Assembly (NCBI GenBank): GCA_964561095.1
Contig: CAZLNV010000003.1
Span: 1 to 45,281, forward strand
Direction: 5' to 3'
Length of the DNA: 45,281 nucleotides
From: CAZLNV01 sp964561095
GTDB lineage: Bacteria; Bacillota_I; Bacilli_A; RF39; UBA660
How positions within the stretch are numbered: position 1 is the stretch's first letter; each line of letters starts with the position of its first letter. The position numbers and the translations under genes were made by a program. Below the pieces are notes generated by a model. It ran no database searches. It saw only the letters and a list, made by a program, of their open reading frames with translations, and was not told where the DNA came from. Shown here piece after piece: positions 7,453 through 16,344 of the stretch.

Positions 7453-8652
7453 TTAAATATCTTTTTTATTTTGTATTAAACTTGCTTTTATAACCACATT
7501 TTTACCTAACTTATTATTTATCTCATCAATTATTTTATCCAGTTCCTCTTCTTTTCTAATTACTTCTGGAGTTTCAAATATAGATATTTGATGTTCATCT
7601 TTTATGGATAAATTATCAAGCCTAAGTCCTATTAATCTTACCCTTTCTTTCTTATAAAATTCCTTTAATATTTCTATACTTATATTATATATTTCATTGG
7701 TTAGATTAGTCGGATTTTTTAATGTCCTTTGATGTGTCTTTCTAACAAAAGTATTATCTTTAATAATCACACAAATAGTATTAGTATATTTTTTTTCATT
7801 TCTAAGTCTTTTAGAAACAGAATCCGATAATAAAAGTAAATACTTACTTAATTCTTCTATATCTGTTTCATCCTTTGATAAAGTTATTTCGTTACTTATT
7901 CCCTTTGGTTCACTATATAAAGAATTCACTTCATCTTTGTTAATTCCGTTAGCTGACTCTTGCATACCTTTTGCTTGATTCTTAAACTCTTTATATAAAG
8001 TATTATAGTTAAATAATGCTAAATCTTTAATTGTTTTTATTCCTAAATTTTTTAGTTTAGTAGAGGTTTGTTTACCTATACCAAATAATTCATCTATGGG
8101 AAGTGGCCACATTTTTTCTTCTATTTCATTTTGATATAAAGTATGAACTTTGTCTGGTTTTGAAAAATCACTTGCCATTTTTGCGCAGAGTTTATTATTA
8201 GCTATTCCAATGTTGACAGTAAAACCCAAATCATTTTTAATTTTATCTTTTAACATATATGCAAATTTTATTTCGTCACCATACATATTTTTTACTTTCC
8301 CATAATCCAAATAGCATTCATCAATAGAGGCTACTTCAATATCCGGAGAATAAGATGATAAAAGATTAAAGAGTTCTCTACTTTTTTCTTCATATAATTT
8401 ATGGTTTGGTGGAAATACTTTTAACTTTGGATATATTTTTCTAGCAGAATAAATAGTATTAGCGGTTTTAATACCTAACATTTTAGCTGGAATACTTTTA
8501 GCTAATACAATTCCGTTTCTTGTAGACTCATCACCGCCAATTATAGAAACTATATTTCTTATATCCTCTTTATATCCACTTTTTAATAAATCAACCGCTG
8601 TCCATGATAGAAAAGCATTATTAACGTCAATATGAAATATAATTTTTTCCAT
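7453..8652 (-). CDS. dinB: Y-family DNA polymerase (DNA polymerase IV type)
   Basis: This is a translesion DNA polymerase of the DinB/UmuC class, 399 residues long. The palm carries Asp9 (H-I-D-V-N-N-A-F) and the catalytic pair Asp111-Glu112 (A-S-I-D-E-C-Y-L-D). Phe14 occupies the steric-gate position that excludes ribonucleotides. A helix-hairpin-helix thumb motif (F-G-I-G-K-Q-T-S-T-K-L-K-N-L-G-I, part) is near 195-210. The C-terminal 130 residues form the little-finger domain. No clear beta-clamp motif of the Q-L-x-L-F type is visible at the end. The ribosome binding site is GAGGT, with a TATAAT just upstream. It belongs to a DinB branch common in gut Firmicutes. Confidence 0.92.
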   Translation of the reverse strand: MEKIIFHIDVNNAFLSWTAVDLLKSGYKEDIRNIVSIIGGDESTRNGIVLAKSIPAKMLGIKTANTIYSARKIYPKLKVFPPNHKLYEEKSRELFNLLSSYSPDIEVASIDECYLDYGKVKNMYGDEIKFAYMLKDKIKNDLGFTVNIGIANNKLCAKMASDFSKPDKVHTLYQNEIEEKMWPLPIDELFGIGKQTSTKLKNLGIKTIKDLALFNYNTLYKEFKNQAKGMQESANGINKDEVNSLYSEPKGISNEITLSKDETDIEELSKYLLLLSDSVSKRLRNEKKYTNTICVIIKDNTFVRKTHQRTLKNPTNLTNEIYNISIEILKEFYKKERVRLIGLRLDNLSIKDEHQISIFETPEVIRKEEELDKIIDEINNKLGKNVVIKASLIQNKKDI

Positions 8653-8678
8653 AAATACCTCTATAATTATTATACAAT

Positions 8679-8708
8679 AAAAAAGAAATATAATTTTATT
8701 TCTTTTTT
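8679..8708 (-). terminator. Terminator overlapping the end of the 128-residue ORF
   Basis: A 12-bp stem with only one G-C pair (8679-8690 with 8697-8708) and a 6-base loop has a T-rich 3' arm on the minus strand. The stop codon falls at the loop/stem junction. Confidence 0.5.
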
Positions 8709-9082
8709 AAATGTCTTTCCATTGCAGGAATATCTGATAAAAATTGATGTGATAATTCCTTTGCTCTATCTGGATCATATTTATTAATTGTAACTAAATC
8801 TGATTTTTCTTTTTCCATAGTTTCTGCAAGTCTTCGAGTTTCTTCTGTTGAATTAAGTTTGGAATTTTCTGACCTTAACTTATTATAATTGCTATTTATA
8901 TATTTAGGTAACATATTTAATAATTCCTTTGCAGCCCAAATATCATATGAAGAAATATAATCAATGTCTGCTAGAATTGCAGTTATTCTATCAAAACTTT
9001 CAGCTAATAATCTAATATTTATTCTAACATCATCAGCTATTTCTTGACCTTTTAGATAATCTGCTTTATTTTTAATATCCAT
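8696..9082 (-). CDS. Hypothetical helical protein
   Basis: The predicted protein has 128 residues, is soluble, and is all-helical by appearance. It has no signal peptide or membrane segment and ends in a basic R-H-L-K-K-K tail. No family is recognised. A strong AGGAGG ribosome binding site precedes ATG 9082, and a possible -10 box (TATAAT, just upstream) suggests its own promoter. It is transcribed toward dinB but separated from it by a terminator-like hairpin. The composition matches the neighbouring genes, so it looks like a resident gene. The function is unknown. Confidence 0.7.
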   Translation of the reverse strand: MDIKNKADYLKGQEIADDVRINIRLLAESFDRITAILADIDYISSYDIWAAKELLNMLPKYINSNYNKLRSENSKLNSTEETRRLAETMEKEKSDLVTINKYDPDRAKELSHQFLSDIPAMERHLKKK

Positions 9083-9130
9083 ACGCCCTCCTAGTTCTAT
9101 TATACTTTAAACTAATTCTGGAGTAAATAA

Positions 9131-9156
9131 CAAGCCAAAAATTACTTTTCGGCTTG
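9131..9156 (-). terminator. Terminator with the ppdK stop codon in its loop
   Basis: An 11-bp stem with one G-U pair (9131-9141 with 9146-9156) has a loop that contains the TAA of ppdK. The downstream T run is weak (TTATTTACT). Confidence 0.65.
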
Positions 9157-11775
9157 CTTTAATACTGCTTGTGCTGCTGCTAATCTTGCAATCGGCACTC
9201 TATATGGACTGCATGATACATAATTAAGGCCTATTTCATTACAAAATTCTACTGAACTTGGATCTCCGCCATGTTCCCCGCATATTCCTAATTTTATGTC
9301 TGACCTAATACTTCTACCCTTTTCTACTGCCATTTTAATCAATTGCCCAACACCTTTTGTATCTATTCTTGCAAATGGATCACTTTCAAATATTTGCTTT
9401 TGATAATAATCACTCAAAAATTTACCGGCATCATCTCTACTAAATCCATAAGTCATTTGAGTTAAATCATTAGTTCCAAAACTAAAGAATTCTGCTTCAC
9501 TAGCTATTTCATCCGCAGTTAATGCTGCTCTTGGAATTTCAATCATTGTACCTATTTTATAATTAAGTTTATAACTTTGTTCTTCAAAAACTTTATTGAT
9601 AGTTTCTATTACAATATTTTTTACATATTTAAATTCTTTAATATCTCCAACTAAAGGTATCATTATTTCTGGTTCAACCTTTAGTCCTGTTTTATCCACA
9701 TTTATTGCGGCTTCAATAACTGCTCTAGTTTGCATTCTAGCAATTTCCGGATAAGTAACAGCTAATCTGCAACCTCTATGCCCCATCATCGGATTAAACT
9801 CATGTAATGAAGCAATTCTTGTCTTTAGTGCTTCAAATGTTATGCCTAATTCTTCTGCTAAAGGTTTAATTTCTTCATCAGTATGAGGCAAAAATTCATG
9901 AAGTGGAGGATCTAAGTAACGGATTGTTACTGGAAATCCTTTCATAGCTTTATATAATTCTTCAAAATCTCCTCTTTGCATCGGTAATAATTTATCAAGT
10001 GCTTTCTCTCTTTGCTCAACTGTATCTGCAACTATCATTTGACGTACTGCAAATATTCTAGATTCTTCAAAAAACATATGTTCCGTTCTACATAGTCCAA
10101 TACCTTCAGCGCCAAAATTAATTGCTTGAGTAGCATCTTTTGGAGTGTCTGCGTTAGCTCTTACTTTAAGTTTTCTTGTTTTATCAGCCCAATTCATAAA
10201 TGTTTCAAAGTCGCCACTAATTTTTGGTTCTACAGTTTTAATAGTTCCCTTATAAACATTACCAGTCCCACCATCTAACGAAATATTTTCCCCTTCTTTT
10301 AATATTTCACCATTAGGTAGCGTTAAAGAAGCTGCTTCTTCATCTATCTTTAATGTACCACAACCAGATACGCAGCATCTTCCCATGCCACGCGCAACAA
10401 CTGCTGCGTGTGAAGTCATTCCACCTCTAATTGTAAGAATACCTTGAGCTAAATTCATTCCTTCAATATCTTCTGGAGAAGTTTCAAGTCTTACAAGTAT
10501 AACTTTTTCTTTTGGATTTTCATTAATATATTTTATAACACTTTGTGCATCAAATACAATTCTACCTGTTGCTGCTCCTGGAGATGCTGCAAGTCCGGAT
10601 GCAACAACTTCTGCTTTTTTTAATTCTGTTTCATCAAAGTTTGGATGTAATAACTGATCTAATTGTTTTGGATCAACTTTTAATAATGCTTCTTCCTCAC
10701 TAATCATTCTCTCATTAACTAAGTCAACAGCTATCTTTAATGCGGCTGCCGCTGTTCTTTTCCCATTTCTAGTTTGAAGCATAAATAATTTTTTGTTTTC
10801 AATAGTAAATTCCATATCCTGCATATCTTTATAATGATTTTCAAGTGTCTCACAAGTATGTACAAATTCTTCGTATACTTGTGGCATAATATCTTTCAAA
10901 GTTTCAATGCTTTGAGGAGTTCTAACACCAGCAACAACATCTTCACCTTGAGCATTTATTAAATATTCACCATATAATTTCTTTTCACCAGTTGATGGGT
11001 TTCTTGTAAATGCAACGCCTGTCCCACATTCATTACCCATGTTTCCATAAACCATTTCTTGTATATTAACCGCAGTACCCCAAGAACTAGGTATATCATT
11101 CATTCTTCTATAATATATTGCTCTATCATTATTCCAACTTCTAAATACTGCAGTTACTGCTTCAATTAGTTGTTCTTTAGGATCTTGTGGAAATTCCATT
11201 CCACTCAATTCTTTATAAACATCCTTAAATTTCATAGAAATTTCATATAAATTTTCTGCAGTTAAATCTGTATCATATTTTGCACCAATAGATTCCTTTA
11301 CCTCGTCTAATAGTCTTTCAAAAGAAGCTTTAGAATATCCTTTTACCACATCTGCAAACATCATAATAAATCTTCTGTATGAATCATACACGAATCTCTT
11401 ATTACCAGATGCTTCAGAAAAAGACTTACACACTTCATCATTAAGTCCCAAGTTTAAGACTGTATCCATCATTCCTGGCATACTAGCTCTTGCACCACTT
11501 CTTACTGATACCAATAATGGGTTAGTTTTATCCCCCATCTTTTTACCAGTTAAACTTTCTAATCTTTCTAGTGAATCATAAATTTCTTTTACTATATCTT
11601 CGCTTATCTTTTGCCCATCATTATAATAAGTTGTACAAGCTTCAGTAGTAATAGTAAAACCTCTTGGAACAGGTAACCCAATATTAGTCATTTCAGCTAA
11701 ATTAGCACCCTTACCTCCTAAAAGATTTTTCATTGATTTATTTCCTTCACTAAACATATAAACATATTTTGTCAT
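9142..11775 (-). CDS. ppdK: Pyruvate, phosphate dikinase
   Basis: PPDK interconverts pyruvate + ATP + Pi and phosphoenolpyruvate + AMP + PPi. In fermentative bacteria it often works in the glycolytic direction with pyrophosphate. The 877 residues cover the full-length family in the usual order. The N-terminal nucleotide-grasp domain has G-G-K-G-A-N-L-A-E-M at 20-29. The central swivelling phosphohistidine domain has catalytic His456 in G-G-M-T-S-H-A-A-V-V-A-R-G and the regulatory-type Thr454. The C-terminal PEP/pyruvate TIM barrel ends with G-I-C-G-E-H-G-G-D, containing the active-site Cys. A strong AGGAGG site precedes ATG. The gene is monocistronic, with terminators on both sides. No PPDK regulatory kinase/phosphatase gene is adjacent. 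Confidence 0.97.
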   Translation of the reverse strand: MTKYVYMFSEGNKSMKNLLGGKGANLAEMTNIGLPVPRGFTITTEACTTYYNDGQKISEDIVKEIYDSLERLESLTGKKMGDKTNPLLVSVRSGARASMPGMMDTVLNLGLNDEVCKSFSEASGNKRFVYDSYRRFIMMFADVVKGYSKASFERLLDEVKESIGAKYDTDLTAENLYEISMKFKDVYKELSGMEFPQDPKEQLIEAVTAVFRSWNNDRAIYYRRMNDIPSSWGTAVNIQEMVYGNMGNECGTGVAFTRNPSTGEKKLYGEYLINAQGEDVVAGVRTPQSIETLKDIMPQVYEEFVHTCETLENHYKDMQDMEFTIENKKLFMLQTRNGKRTAAAALKIAVDLVNERMISEEEALLKVDPKQLDQLLHPNFDETELKKAEVVASGLAASPGAATGRIVFDAQSVIKYINENPKEKVILVRLETSPEDIEGMNLAQGILTIRGGMTSHAAVVARGMGRCCVSGCGTLKIDEEAASLTLPNGEILKEGENISLDGGTGNVYKGTIKTVEPKISGDFETFMNWADKTRKLKVRANADTPKDATQAINFGAEGIGLCRTEHMFFEESRIFAVRQMIVADTVEQREKALDKLLPMQRGDFEELYKAMKGFPVTIRYLDPPLHEFLPHTDEEIKPLAEELGITFEALKTRIASLHEFNPMMGHRGCRLAVTYPEIARMQTRAVIEAAINVDKTGLKVEPEIMIPLVGDIKEFKYVKNIVIETINKVFEEQSYKLNYKIGTMIEIPRAALTADEIASEAEFFSFGTNDLTQMTYGFSRDDAGKFLSDYYQKQIFESDPFARIDTKGVGQLIKMAVEKGRSIRSDIKLGICGEHGGDPSSVEFCNEIGLNYVSCSPYRVPIARLAAAQAVLKQAEK

Positions 11776-11803
11776 AATAATCCTCCTAACAAATCACTAA
11801 TTC

Positions 11804-11833
11804 ATTTTAACACATAATATATTTTTTATTCAA
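11804..11833 (-). promoter_or_regulatory. Promoter of ppdK
   Basis: On the minus strand TTGAAT (11833-11828) is followed after 18 bases by TAAAAT (11809-11804), close to the sigma-A consensus. It lies between the xerD terminator and the ppdK ribosome binding site. Confidence 0.5.
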
Positions 11834-11854
11834 TTGTTTTACACCGCTATTGAC

Positions 11855-11879
11855 AAAAAAAGAATAGTTAAACTATTCT
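11855..11879 (-). terminator. Intrinsic terminator after xerD
   Basis: An 8-bp perfect stem (11861-11868 with 11872-11879) is followed by a run of seven T on the minus strand. It separates xerD from ppdK. Confidence 0.85.
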
Positions 11880-11894
11880 CTAATTATAAGTCTG

Positions 11895-12755
11895 CTACTT
11901 CCTTTGATGACATTTTAGATATGTATTTCTTAATTCTTCATTAGTAATATGCGTGTATACTTCTGTAGTAGTCAAATTTTCATGACCTAATAATTCTTGA
12001 ACCACTCTTATATCACATCCAGAATTAAGCATATGAGTTGCAAAGGTATGCCTTAGTGTATGGGGACTTACATTGGATTTAATAGTGACTTTTTTCATAA
12101 TTTTATCTATTATTAATTCAATGCTTCTAGTTGTAAGAGGTCCTTCTTTTTTAGTACTTGGAAATAGCCACTCTGAAGTATTAACTCTTTTATCTAAATA
12201 ATTAGTAAGTGCTACTTTTGCATAGTCTCCAAAATAAACTATCCTTTCTTTAGAACCTTTACCCATTACTCTAATACTTAGTTCATTAAAGTCAATATCA
12301 GAAAGTTTTATATTGACTAATTCACTAACTCTTAATCCAGTTGCATATAGTAACTCTATAATTAGATTATCTCTATCTTTATTTTTGCCTTCAAGTGAAC
12401 TTTTAATAATGCTTTCTAATTCATTATATTCAATATAATTAGGCAACTTTTTTTCTTTTTTAGGATAAAGAATATATTCAGTAGGATTAACTTTACTTAT
12501 TCCTTTTTTATTTGAATATTTATAAAAACTTTTTAAAGAACTTATACATCTTGAAACAGATGATCTTTTTTCATTCTTGTCATTTAAATGCTTTAAGTAA
12601 GTGATTATATCTTCTTCACAAATTATTTCCATTTTTTTATCTATAAACGAACGAAAAAAGTATAAATCATTTTTGTATGATTTAATTGTTTTATCTGAAT
12701 AATTTCTTTCGTTTTTCAAATAAACTAAAAAATTGTCTATTTCTTTATATTCCAT
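11895..12755 (-). CDS. xerD: Tyrosine recombinase XerC/XerD
   Basis: This is a site-specific recombinase of the family that resolves chromosome dimers at dif. An in-frame ATG exists at 12809, but the 18 codons after it span a terminator-like hairpin (12787-12807). The ATG at 12755, which gives 286 residues, fits the family better. The N-terminal SAM-like core-binding domain (about 3-85) is followed by the catalytic domain. Catalytic residues in the 286 numbering are Arg142 (A-T-G-L-R-V-S-E-L), Lys166, His232 and Arg235 (H-T-L-R-H), His258 (L-G-H) and Tyr267. There is no ribosome binding site; TATAAT lies 6 bases before the ATG, so the mRNA is probably leaderless. XerC versus XerD cannot be settled by eye. 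Confidence 0.9.
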   Translation of the reverse strand: MEYKEIDNFLVYLKNERNYSDKTIKSYKNDLYFFRSFIDKKMEIICEEDIITYLKHLNDKNEKRSSVSRCISSLKSFYKYSNKKGISKVNPTEYILYPKKEKKLPNYIEYNELESIIKSSLEGKNKDRDNLIIELLYATGLRVSELVNIKLSDIDFNELSIRVMGKGSKERIVYFGDYAKVALTNYLDKRVNTSEWLFPSTKKEGPLTTRSIELIIDKIMKKVTIKSNVSPHTLRHTFATHMLNSGCDIRVVQELLGHENLTTTEVYTHITNEELRNTYLKCHQRK

Positions 12756-12761
12756 AATTAA

Positions 12762-12767
12762 ATTATA
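12762..12767 (-). promoter_or_regulatory. -10 element of xerD, predicting a leaderless mRNA
   Basis: TATAAT on the minus strand ends 6 bases before ATG 12755, so the expected transcription start is the A of the start codon. No convincing -35 element is visible. Confidence 0.5.
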
Positions 12768-12786
12768 CTTTATTTTTATATATTTT

Positions 12787-12807
12787 AAAAGAGGAGAATA
12801 TCTCCTC
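12787..12807 (-). terminator. Terminator after comEC
   Basis: A 7-bp GC-containing stem (GAGGAGA/TCTCCTC, 12791-12797 with 12801-12807, 3-base loop) is followed by TTTT on the minus strand. A smaller hairpin around CCCGGGG (12818-12830) precedes it. It would end the comEA-comEC transcript. Confidence 0.65.
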
Positions 12808-12838
12808 ATTTATATAAATGCCCGGGGCATATATAATA

Positions 12839-14935
12839 TTAATATGGTAAATATTTAATAATGTTTACATCTTTTTTATCAAACTCAAAATAAATTGTTC
12901 CATCTTCATCGGTTCTAAAAACCTCACTGTTTTGTGACAAAACAGTGAAAACATTTTTATCAGGATGACCAAATTTATTGTTTTTTCCAACTGAAATTAT
13001 AGAATACCTAGGATTTATACTTTCAACAAAAATTTCACAAGAACTTGTTCTACTTCCATGATGCCCTGCTTTTAATATATATATGTTTTCTAGATTATAT
13101 TTTCTTATTATATTTTTTTCTTGTTCAATGGAAGCATCTCCCATAAAAAGTATTTTTTTATTTTCAACTTCAAATAACAATATCAAACTATTTTTATTTT
13201 CATCGTTGTAGTCTTTATCATTTAATGAACGAATAACTATATTATCTATTTTATAGTTTGATTTTACTTTATGATATTTTAATTCTTTTTCCAGATTATT
13301 AACTTTGCCGTTATTAATAATTATATTTTCTACATGTATACTTTGAGTTAAATCTTTTGCGTATCCTGCATGATCATCATCTCCATGTGTTAAAAATAAG
13401 TAATCTATTTTGTTTACACCAATACTTTTAAAAAAAGGGATAATACTATTATTCATCAAACTAAATTCTTTATTCTTTTTTTTCCATTCATCAATCTCAT
13501 ATTTTAAATAACCACCAGTATCTATCATTATTGTCTTCTTGTTAGGGGTTATTATAAATGCTGAGTCTCCCTGCCCAACATCAAAAAAATATAATTTAGT
13601 ATTTTTATTAATGTTAATTTTAAATAGTGAGTAAATTAATAAAAGAGTTATCATTATTATATATTTTATTTTTTTTCTACACTTAATAATTAATACAAAT
13701 AAAATATAATAAATAATTATTTCAAAACAAGACATTTTAGGAAAATTTATATTAAATATTTTAATGTTAGATAATATTAAAGATACCTTTTCTAATATAT
13801 TTGTTAAAAATAGTAATATTTTATTTAAAAAATTAAAAATTGTTGTTAATAAAGATAATGGGTAAATAATATATGAAACAAAAGGTACAAAAAATAAATT
13901 ATTAATAATTGATAATAGATTAACAGTATAAAAATTGTTAATTATAATTGGCAGTGAACTCAATAACGAAATAAAACTAGCCCACAACAACTTTATAATA
14001 TAATTATTCGACTTACATAAATCTGTTGTAAAAAATAGAAAATATGTAATAACCCATGATAATTGAAATGATACATCATATATACAAAAAGGATTTATCA
14101 TTAACATAACTATATAAACAATAATTAATAAATTATCCCCCTTAACATTATAATAATATACTTTATTAATACCTGATAATATAAAAAATATTATTGCTCT
14201 TAAAAATGAAACTTTAAAATTTGTAATAAAAGCAAAAAACAAAAGAAATACAAATATAAATAAGTAGTCTTTCATATTTTCTTCATATTTTTTTCTCTTT
14301 ATAGCTTTTACAATAACTAAAATCATACTGGCAATTAATGATACATGAAGACCAGATAAGGAAAACAAATGGCTTACTCCATTTATTCGATATGTTTCAC
14401 TATCAATATAAAGACATTCACCCAGTACTAAAGCGTATATATATTCGTTATTATCAATATTGCTTATTCTTTTATAAACATAGTTTTTAATTTTGTAAAA
14501 TATATTTTTATTTTTTTTATACATTTTAATTGATTCAATATTAACTATATATTGTATTTTTTTATTTTGTAAATATTTTTTATAATTAAATGTATTAGGA
14601 ATGGTATTATTTTTAGGAGACTCTAACTTTCCTTTTATTATTAATTCATCCCCAATTGAATAAATATTCGCAAATGTATTCTTTTCTTTCTCTGTTTCAA
14701 AATAATAGTTTCCTATTAAATTTTCTTTCCCATCTAACTCCATAGATAGTTTATTACCATCAATCTTATATGATATAATTTTCAATTTAAATATTGCATC
14801 TTCCAAATGATAGATAGATTTATAATTATAATTATTAGTAAAAACAAAGGAAATAATAGTGCCAATTATAAATAGTAGATAATATAATTTATTTTGTAGT
14901 AATAAAATCCTTAACTTTAGAATAAACTGATTCAC
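12839..14935 (-). CDS. comEC: DNA internalisation protein ComEC/Rec2
   Basis: ComEC forms the membrane channel through which single-stranded DNA enters competent cells. The 698-residue protein has N-terminal helices and an extracellular OB-like region (about 45-135). Next comes the competence domain with the signature L-F-S-L-S-G-L-H-V-S at 190-199 and many membrane helices (about 220-440). The C-terminal metallo-beta-lactamase-like domain has D-V-G-Q-G-D-S at 452-458, T-H-G-D-D-D-H-A-G-Y at 516-525, G-D-A-S at 599-602 and A-G-H-H-G-S at 623-628. The start is a GTG at 14935 with AGGA upstream, giving a 47-base overlap with comEA, a common arrangement for this pair. The metal ligands are intact, so the putative nuclease domain should be active. 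Confidence 0.95.
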   Translation of the reverse strand: MNQFILKLRILLLQNKLYYLLFIIGTIISFVFTNNYNYKSIYHLEDAIFKLKIISYKIDGNKLSMELDGKENLIGNYYFETEKEKNTFANIYSIGDELIIKGKLESPKNNTIPNTFNYKKYLQNKKIQYIVNIESIKMYKKNKNIFYKIKNYVYKRISNIDNNEYIYALVLGECLYIDSETYRINGVSHLFSLSGLHVSLIASMILVIVKAIKRKKYEENMKDYLFIFVFLLFFAFITNFKVSFLRAIIFFILSGINKVYYYNVKGDNLLIIVYIVMLMINPFCIYDVSFQLSWVITYFLFFTTDLCKSNNYIIKLLWASFISLLSSLPIIINNFYTVNLLSIINNLFFVPFVSYIIYPLSLLTTIFNFLNKILLFLTNILEKVSLILSNIKIFNINFPKMSCFEIIIYYILFVLIIKCRKKIKYIIMITLLLIYSLFKININKNTKLYFFDVGQGDSAFIITPNKKTIMIDTGGYLKYEIDEWKKKNKEFSLMNNSIIPFFKSIGVNKIDYLFLTHGDDDHAGYAKDLTQSIHVENIIINNGKVNNLEKELKYHKVKSNYKIDNIVIRSLNDKDYNDENKNSLILLFEVENKKILFMGDASIEQEKNIIRKYNLENIYILKAGHHGSRTSSCEIFVESINPRYSIISVGKNNKFGHPDKNVFTVLSQNSEVFRTDEDGTIYFEFDKKDVNIIKYLPY

Positions 14936-15587
14936 CTATTCCTGATACTTCCATTAAATCTTCTATTAATTCAAATTTACCAACTTCATCTCTATATTTT
15001 ATTATGGATTTTGCTTTAGCTTCACCTATTCCGGGCAATGAAGTAAGTAATTCTATATCAGCAGTATTTATGTTTATAAGAGAACTTTTATTTTCTTCAC
15101 TAATATTATTTTCTATAGTGCAAGCATCATTTATTGTATTCTCACAAATGCATTCCTTTTCTTCGGTTTCTTTAGATTTATTAAATTCCAGAATTTCTTC
15201 ATTACTATAAATAATTATTACCATTTCATCAAACACTTTTTTACTTAAGTTAATAAACTTTGTGTTAGCATTTCCTAATAGTCCACCAGAAGCATTAATT
15301 ACATCATTTACTCTTGCGCTACTCATAACTTCATATATACCAGGATTTACAACATTTCCTTTTATATCAACATATACTTTTTCTTCCTTACTTTCTTTAT
15401 CACTAATTGGTTCACTAATTTCTAAAGATAGAATCTCATTATTTTCTATATTTTTATCATTATATTTTTTATTATTATAAAATATAAAGATTGAGACAAA
15501 TAAAAAAGATATAAATATTCCAGAAAATATAATTACTTTCTTTTTATTATTTTTAACAAATTCTATTATTTTTTCCTTAATTTCCAT
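14889..15587 (-). CDS. comEA: Competence DNA receptor ComEA
   Basis: ComEA binds double-stranded DNA outside the membrane and delivers it to ComEC. The 232-residue protein has a cytoplasmic N terminus, one transmembrane helix (about 17-33) and an acidic linker. An SLBB-type domain (about 70-135, starting V-Y-V-D-I-K-G-N-V-V-N-P-G-I-Y) follows, then a Cys-containing acidic linker. The C-terminal pair of helix-hairpin-helix motifs is at about 168-232 (I-N-I-N-T-A-D-I-E-L-L-T-S-L-P-G-I-G and V-S-G-I-G). Domain order is standard for Firmicutes. A strong AGGAGG site precedes ATG. An intrinsic terminator-like hairpin with a T run lies only 24 bases upstream of the start, which could act as a leader attenuator. 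Confidence 0.94.
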   Translation of the reverse strand: MEIKEKIIEFVKNNKKKVIIFSGIFISFLFVSIFIFYNNKKYNDKNIENNEILSLEISEPISDKESKEEKVYVDIKGNVVNPGIYEVMSSARVNDVINASGGLLGNANTKFINLSKKVFDEMVIIIYSNEEILEFNKSKETEEKECICENTINDACTIENNISEENKSSLININTADIELLTSLPGIGEAKAKSIIKYRDEVGKFELIEDLMEVSGIGESVYSKVKDFITTK

Positions 15588-15610
15588 ATTGACCTCCTTT
15601 CTAAAAAATT

Positions 15611-15637
15611 AAAAAAGATACAGATTTACCTATATCT
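15611..15637 (-). terminator. Terminator-like hairpin in front of comEA
   Basis: An 8-bp stem with one G-U pair (15616-15623 with 15630-15637, 6-base loop) is followed by at least five T on the minus strand. A second terminator lies upstream at 15690-15717. This one is therefore either a tandem backup or part of the comEA leader; a possible -10 (TATAAT) lies between the two. Confidence 0.6.
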
Positions 15638-15684
15638 CTTCTACTTATTATATATGACATTTATTTTCAAAACACTTTTTATAT

Positions 15685-15717
15685 TAAAAAAGTTAAAGTA
15701 ATTTATAATTTTAACTT
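15685..15717 (-). terminator. Terminator with the stop codon of the 186-residue ORF in its loop
   Basis: An 8-bp perfect stem (15690-15697 with 15710-15717) with a 12-base A/T loop holding TAA is followed by TTTT on the minus strand. Confidence 0.65.
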
Positions 15718-16263
15718 CCTAGTAAGTCCTTTATCATAATTAATTTGTTCATTAACTAAATCTTCTTCATAATTAATATTTTTATTTTCAACTTTTTCAT
15801 CTAAAACTTTTTTTGACAGTTCGCATTGTTTTTCTTTTTCAATTTCTAATATCTCTTTCTTAACTTCTTCATACAAATCAGTTATTTCTTTTAAATATTC
15901 AACTTTCTTTTGATCTTCTTTTATTTCTTTCTTACTATATAAGTATTCGGAAGCAATAGGAGTATGAATAGCTAATGCAGAAAATATTACTGCTAAAACT
16001 GGAAATGTTTGAGGCACAAATATTATATTAATTATAATTCCTGCAGCTACACCATAGAATAACAATCTTAATAAATTAGTTATCTTTTTATATTCCGAAT
16101 CACTAAATAATTCTTTTCTTGCCTCACTTATAGAATAATCTGATAAATTTCTTTTATCTAATTGTCTTTGCAATTGAATTTTTTTATCTTCTACTACTTC
16201 ATAAAATTTATTAATATCAAATATACTTAACAAATTAATCTCGTTTTTAGTTCTTTTTCTCAT
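15703..16263 (-). CDS. Membrane protein of unknown function with cytoplasmic coiled coil
   Basis: The start is placed at ATG 16263, which has GAGGAG 7 bases upstream; an in-frame GTG at 16278 overlaps that site. The 186-residue product has a basic, helical N-terminal segment of about 60 residues. Two adjacent hydrophobic helices follow at about 64-84 and 86-106, then a highly charged Lys/Glu coiled-coil-like C-terminal region of about 75 residues. No family is recognised. The 5' neighbours are divIVA and sepF, transcribed in the same direction, but a terminator lies between this gene and divIVA. A link to division or polar growth is therefore only a positional suggestion. The downstream genes are comEA and comEC, behind terminators. 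Confidence 0.75.
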   Translation of the reverse strand: MRKRTKNEINLLSIFDINKFYEVVEDKKIQLQRQLDKRNLSDYSISEARKELFSDSEYKKITNLLRLLFYGVAAGIIINIIFVPQTFPVLAVIFSALAIHTPIASEYLYSKKEIKEDQKKVEYLKEITDLYEEVKKEILEIEKEKQCELSKKVLDEKVENKNINYEEDLVNEQINYDKGLTRKLKL

Positions 16264-16311
16264 ATTTTTACTCCTCACTTATATATTCTATAAGGCTTTA
16301 ATATTAATGTC

Positions 16312-16344
16312 AAAAAAAATAAATATGTTTATTCATATTTATTT
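16312..16344 (-). terminator. Terminator with the divIVA stop codon in its loop
   Basis: An 11-bp perfect stem (16317-16327 with 16334-16344) with TAA in the 6-base loop is followed by a run of eight T on the minus strand that overlaps the stem end. Confidence 0.8.

Noticed and set aside
12756..12809. Upstream start for xerD at ATG 12809 (304 residues)
   Set aside because: Its first 18 codons cover a terminator hairpin with a T run and the promoter -10, no ribosome binding site precedes it, and the family normally starts near the ATG at 12755.
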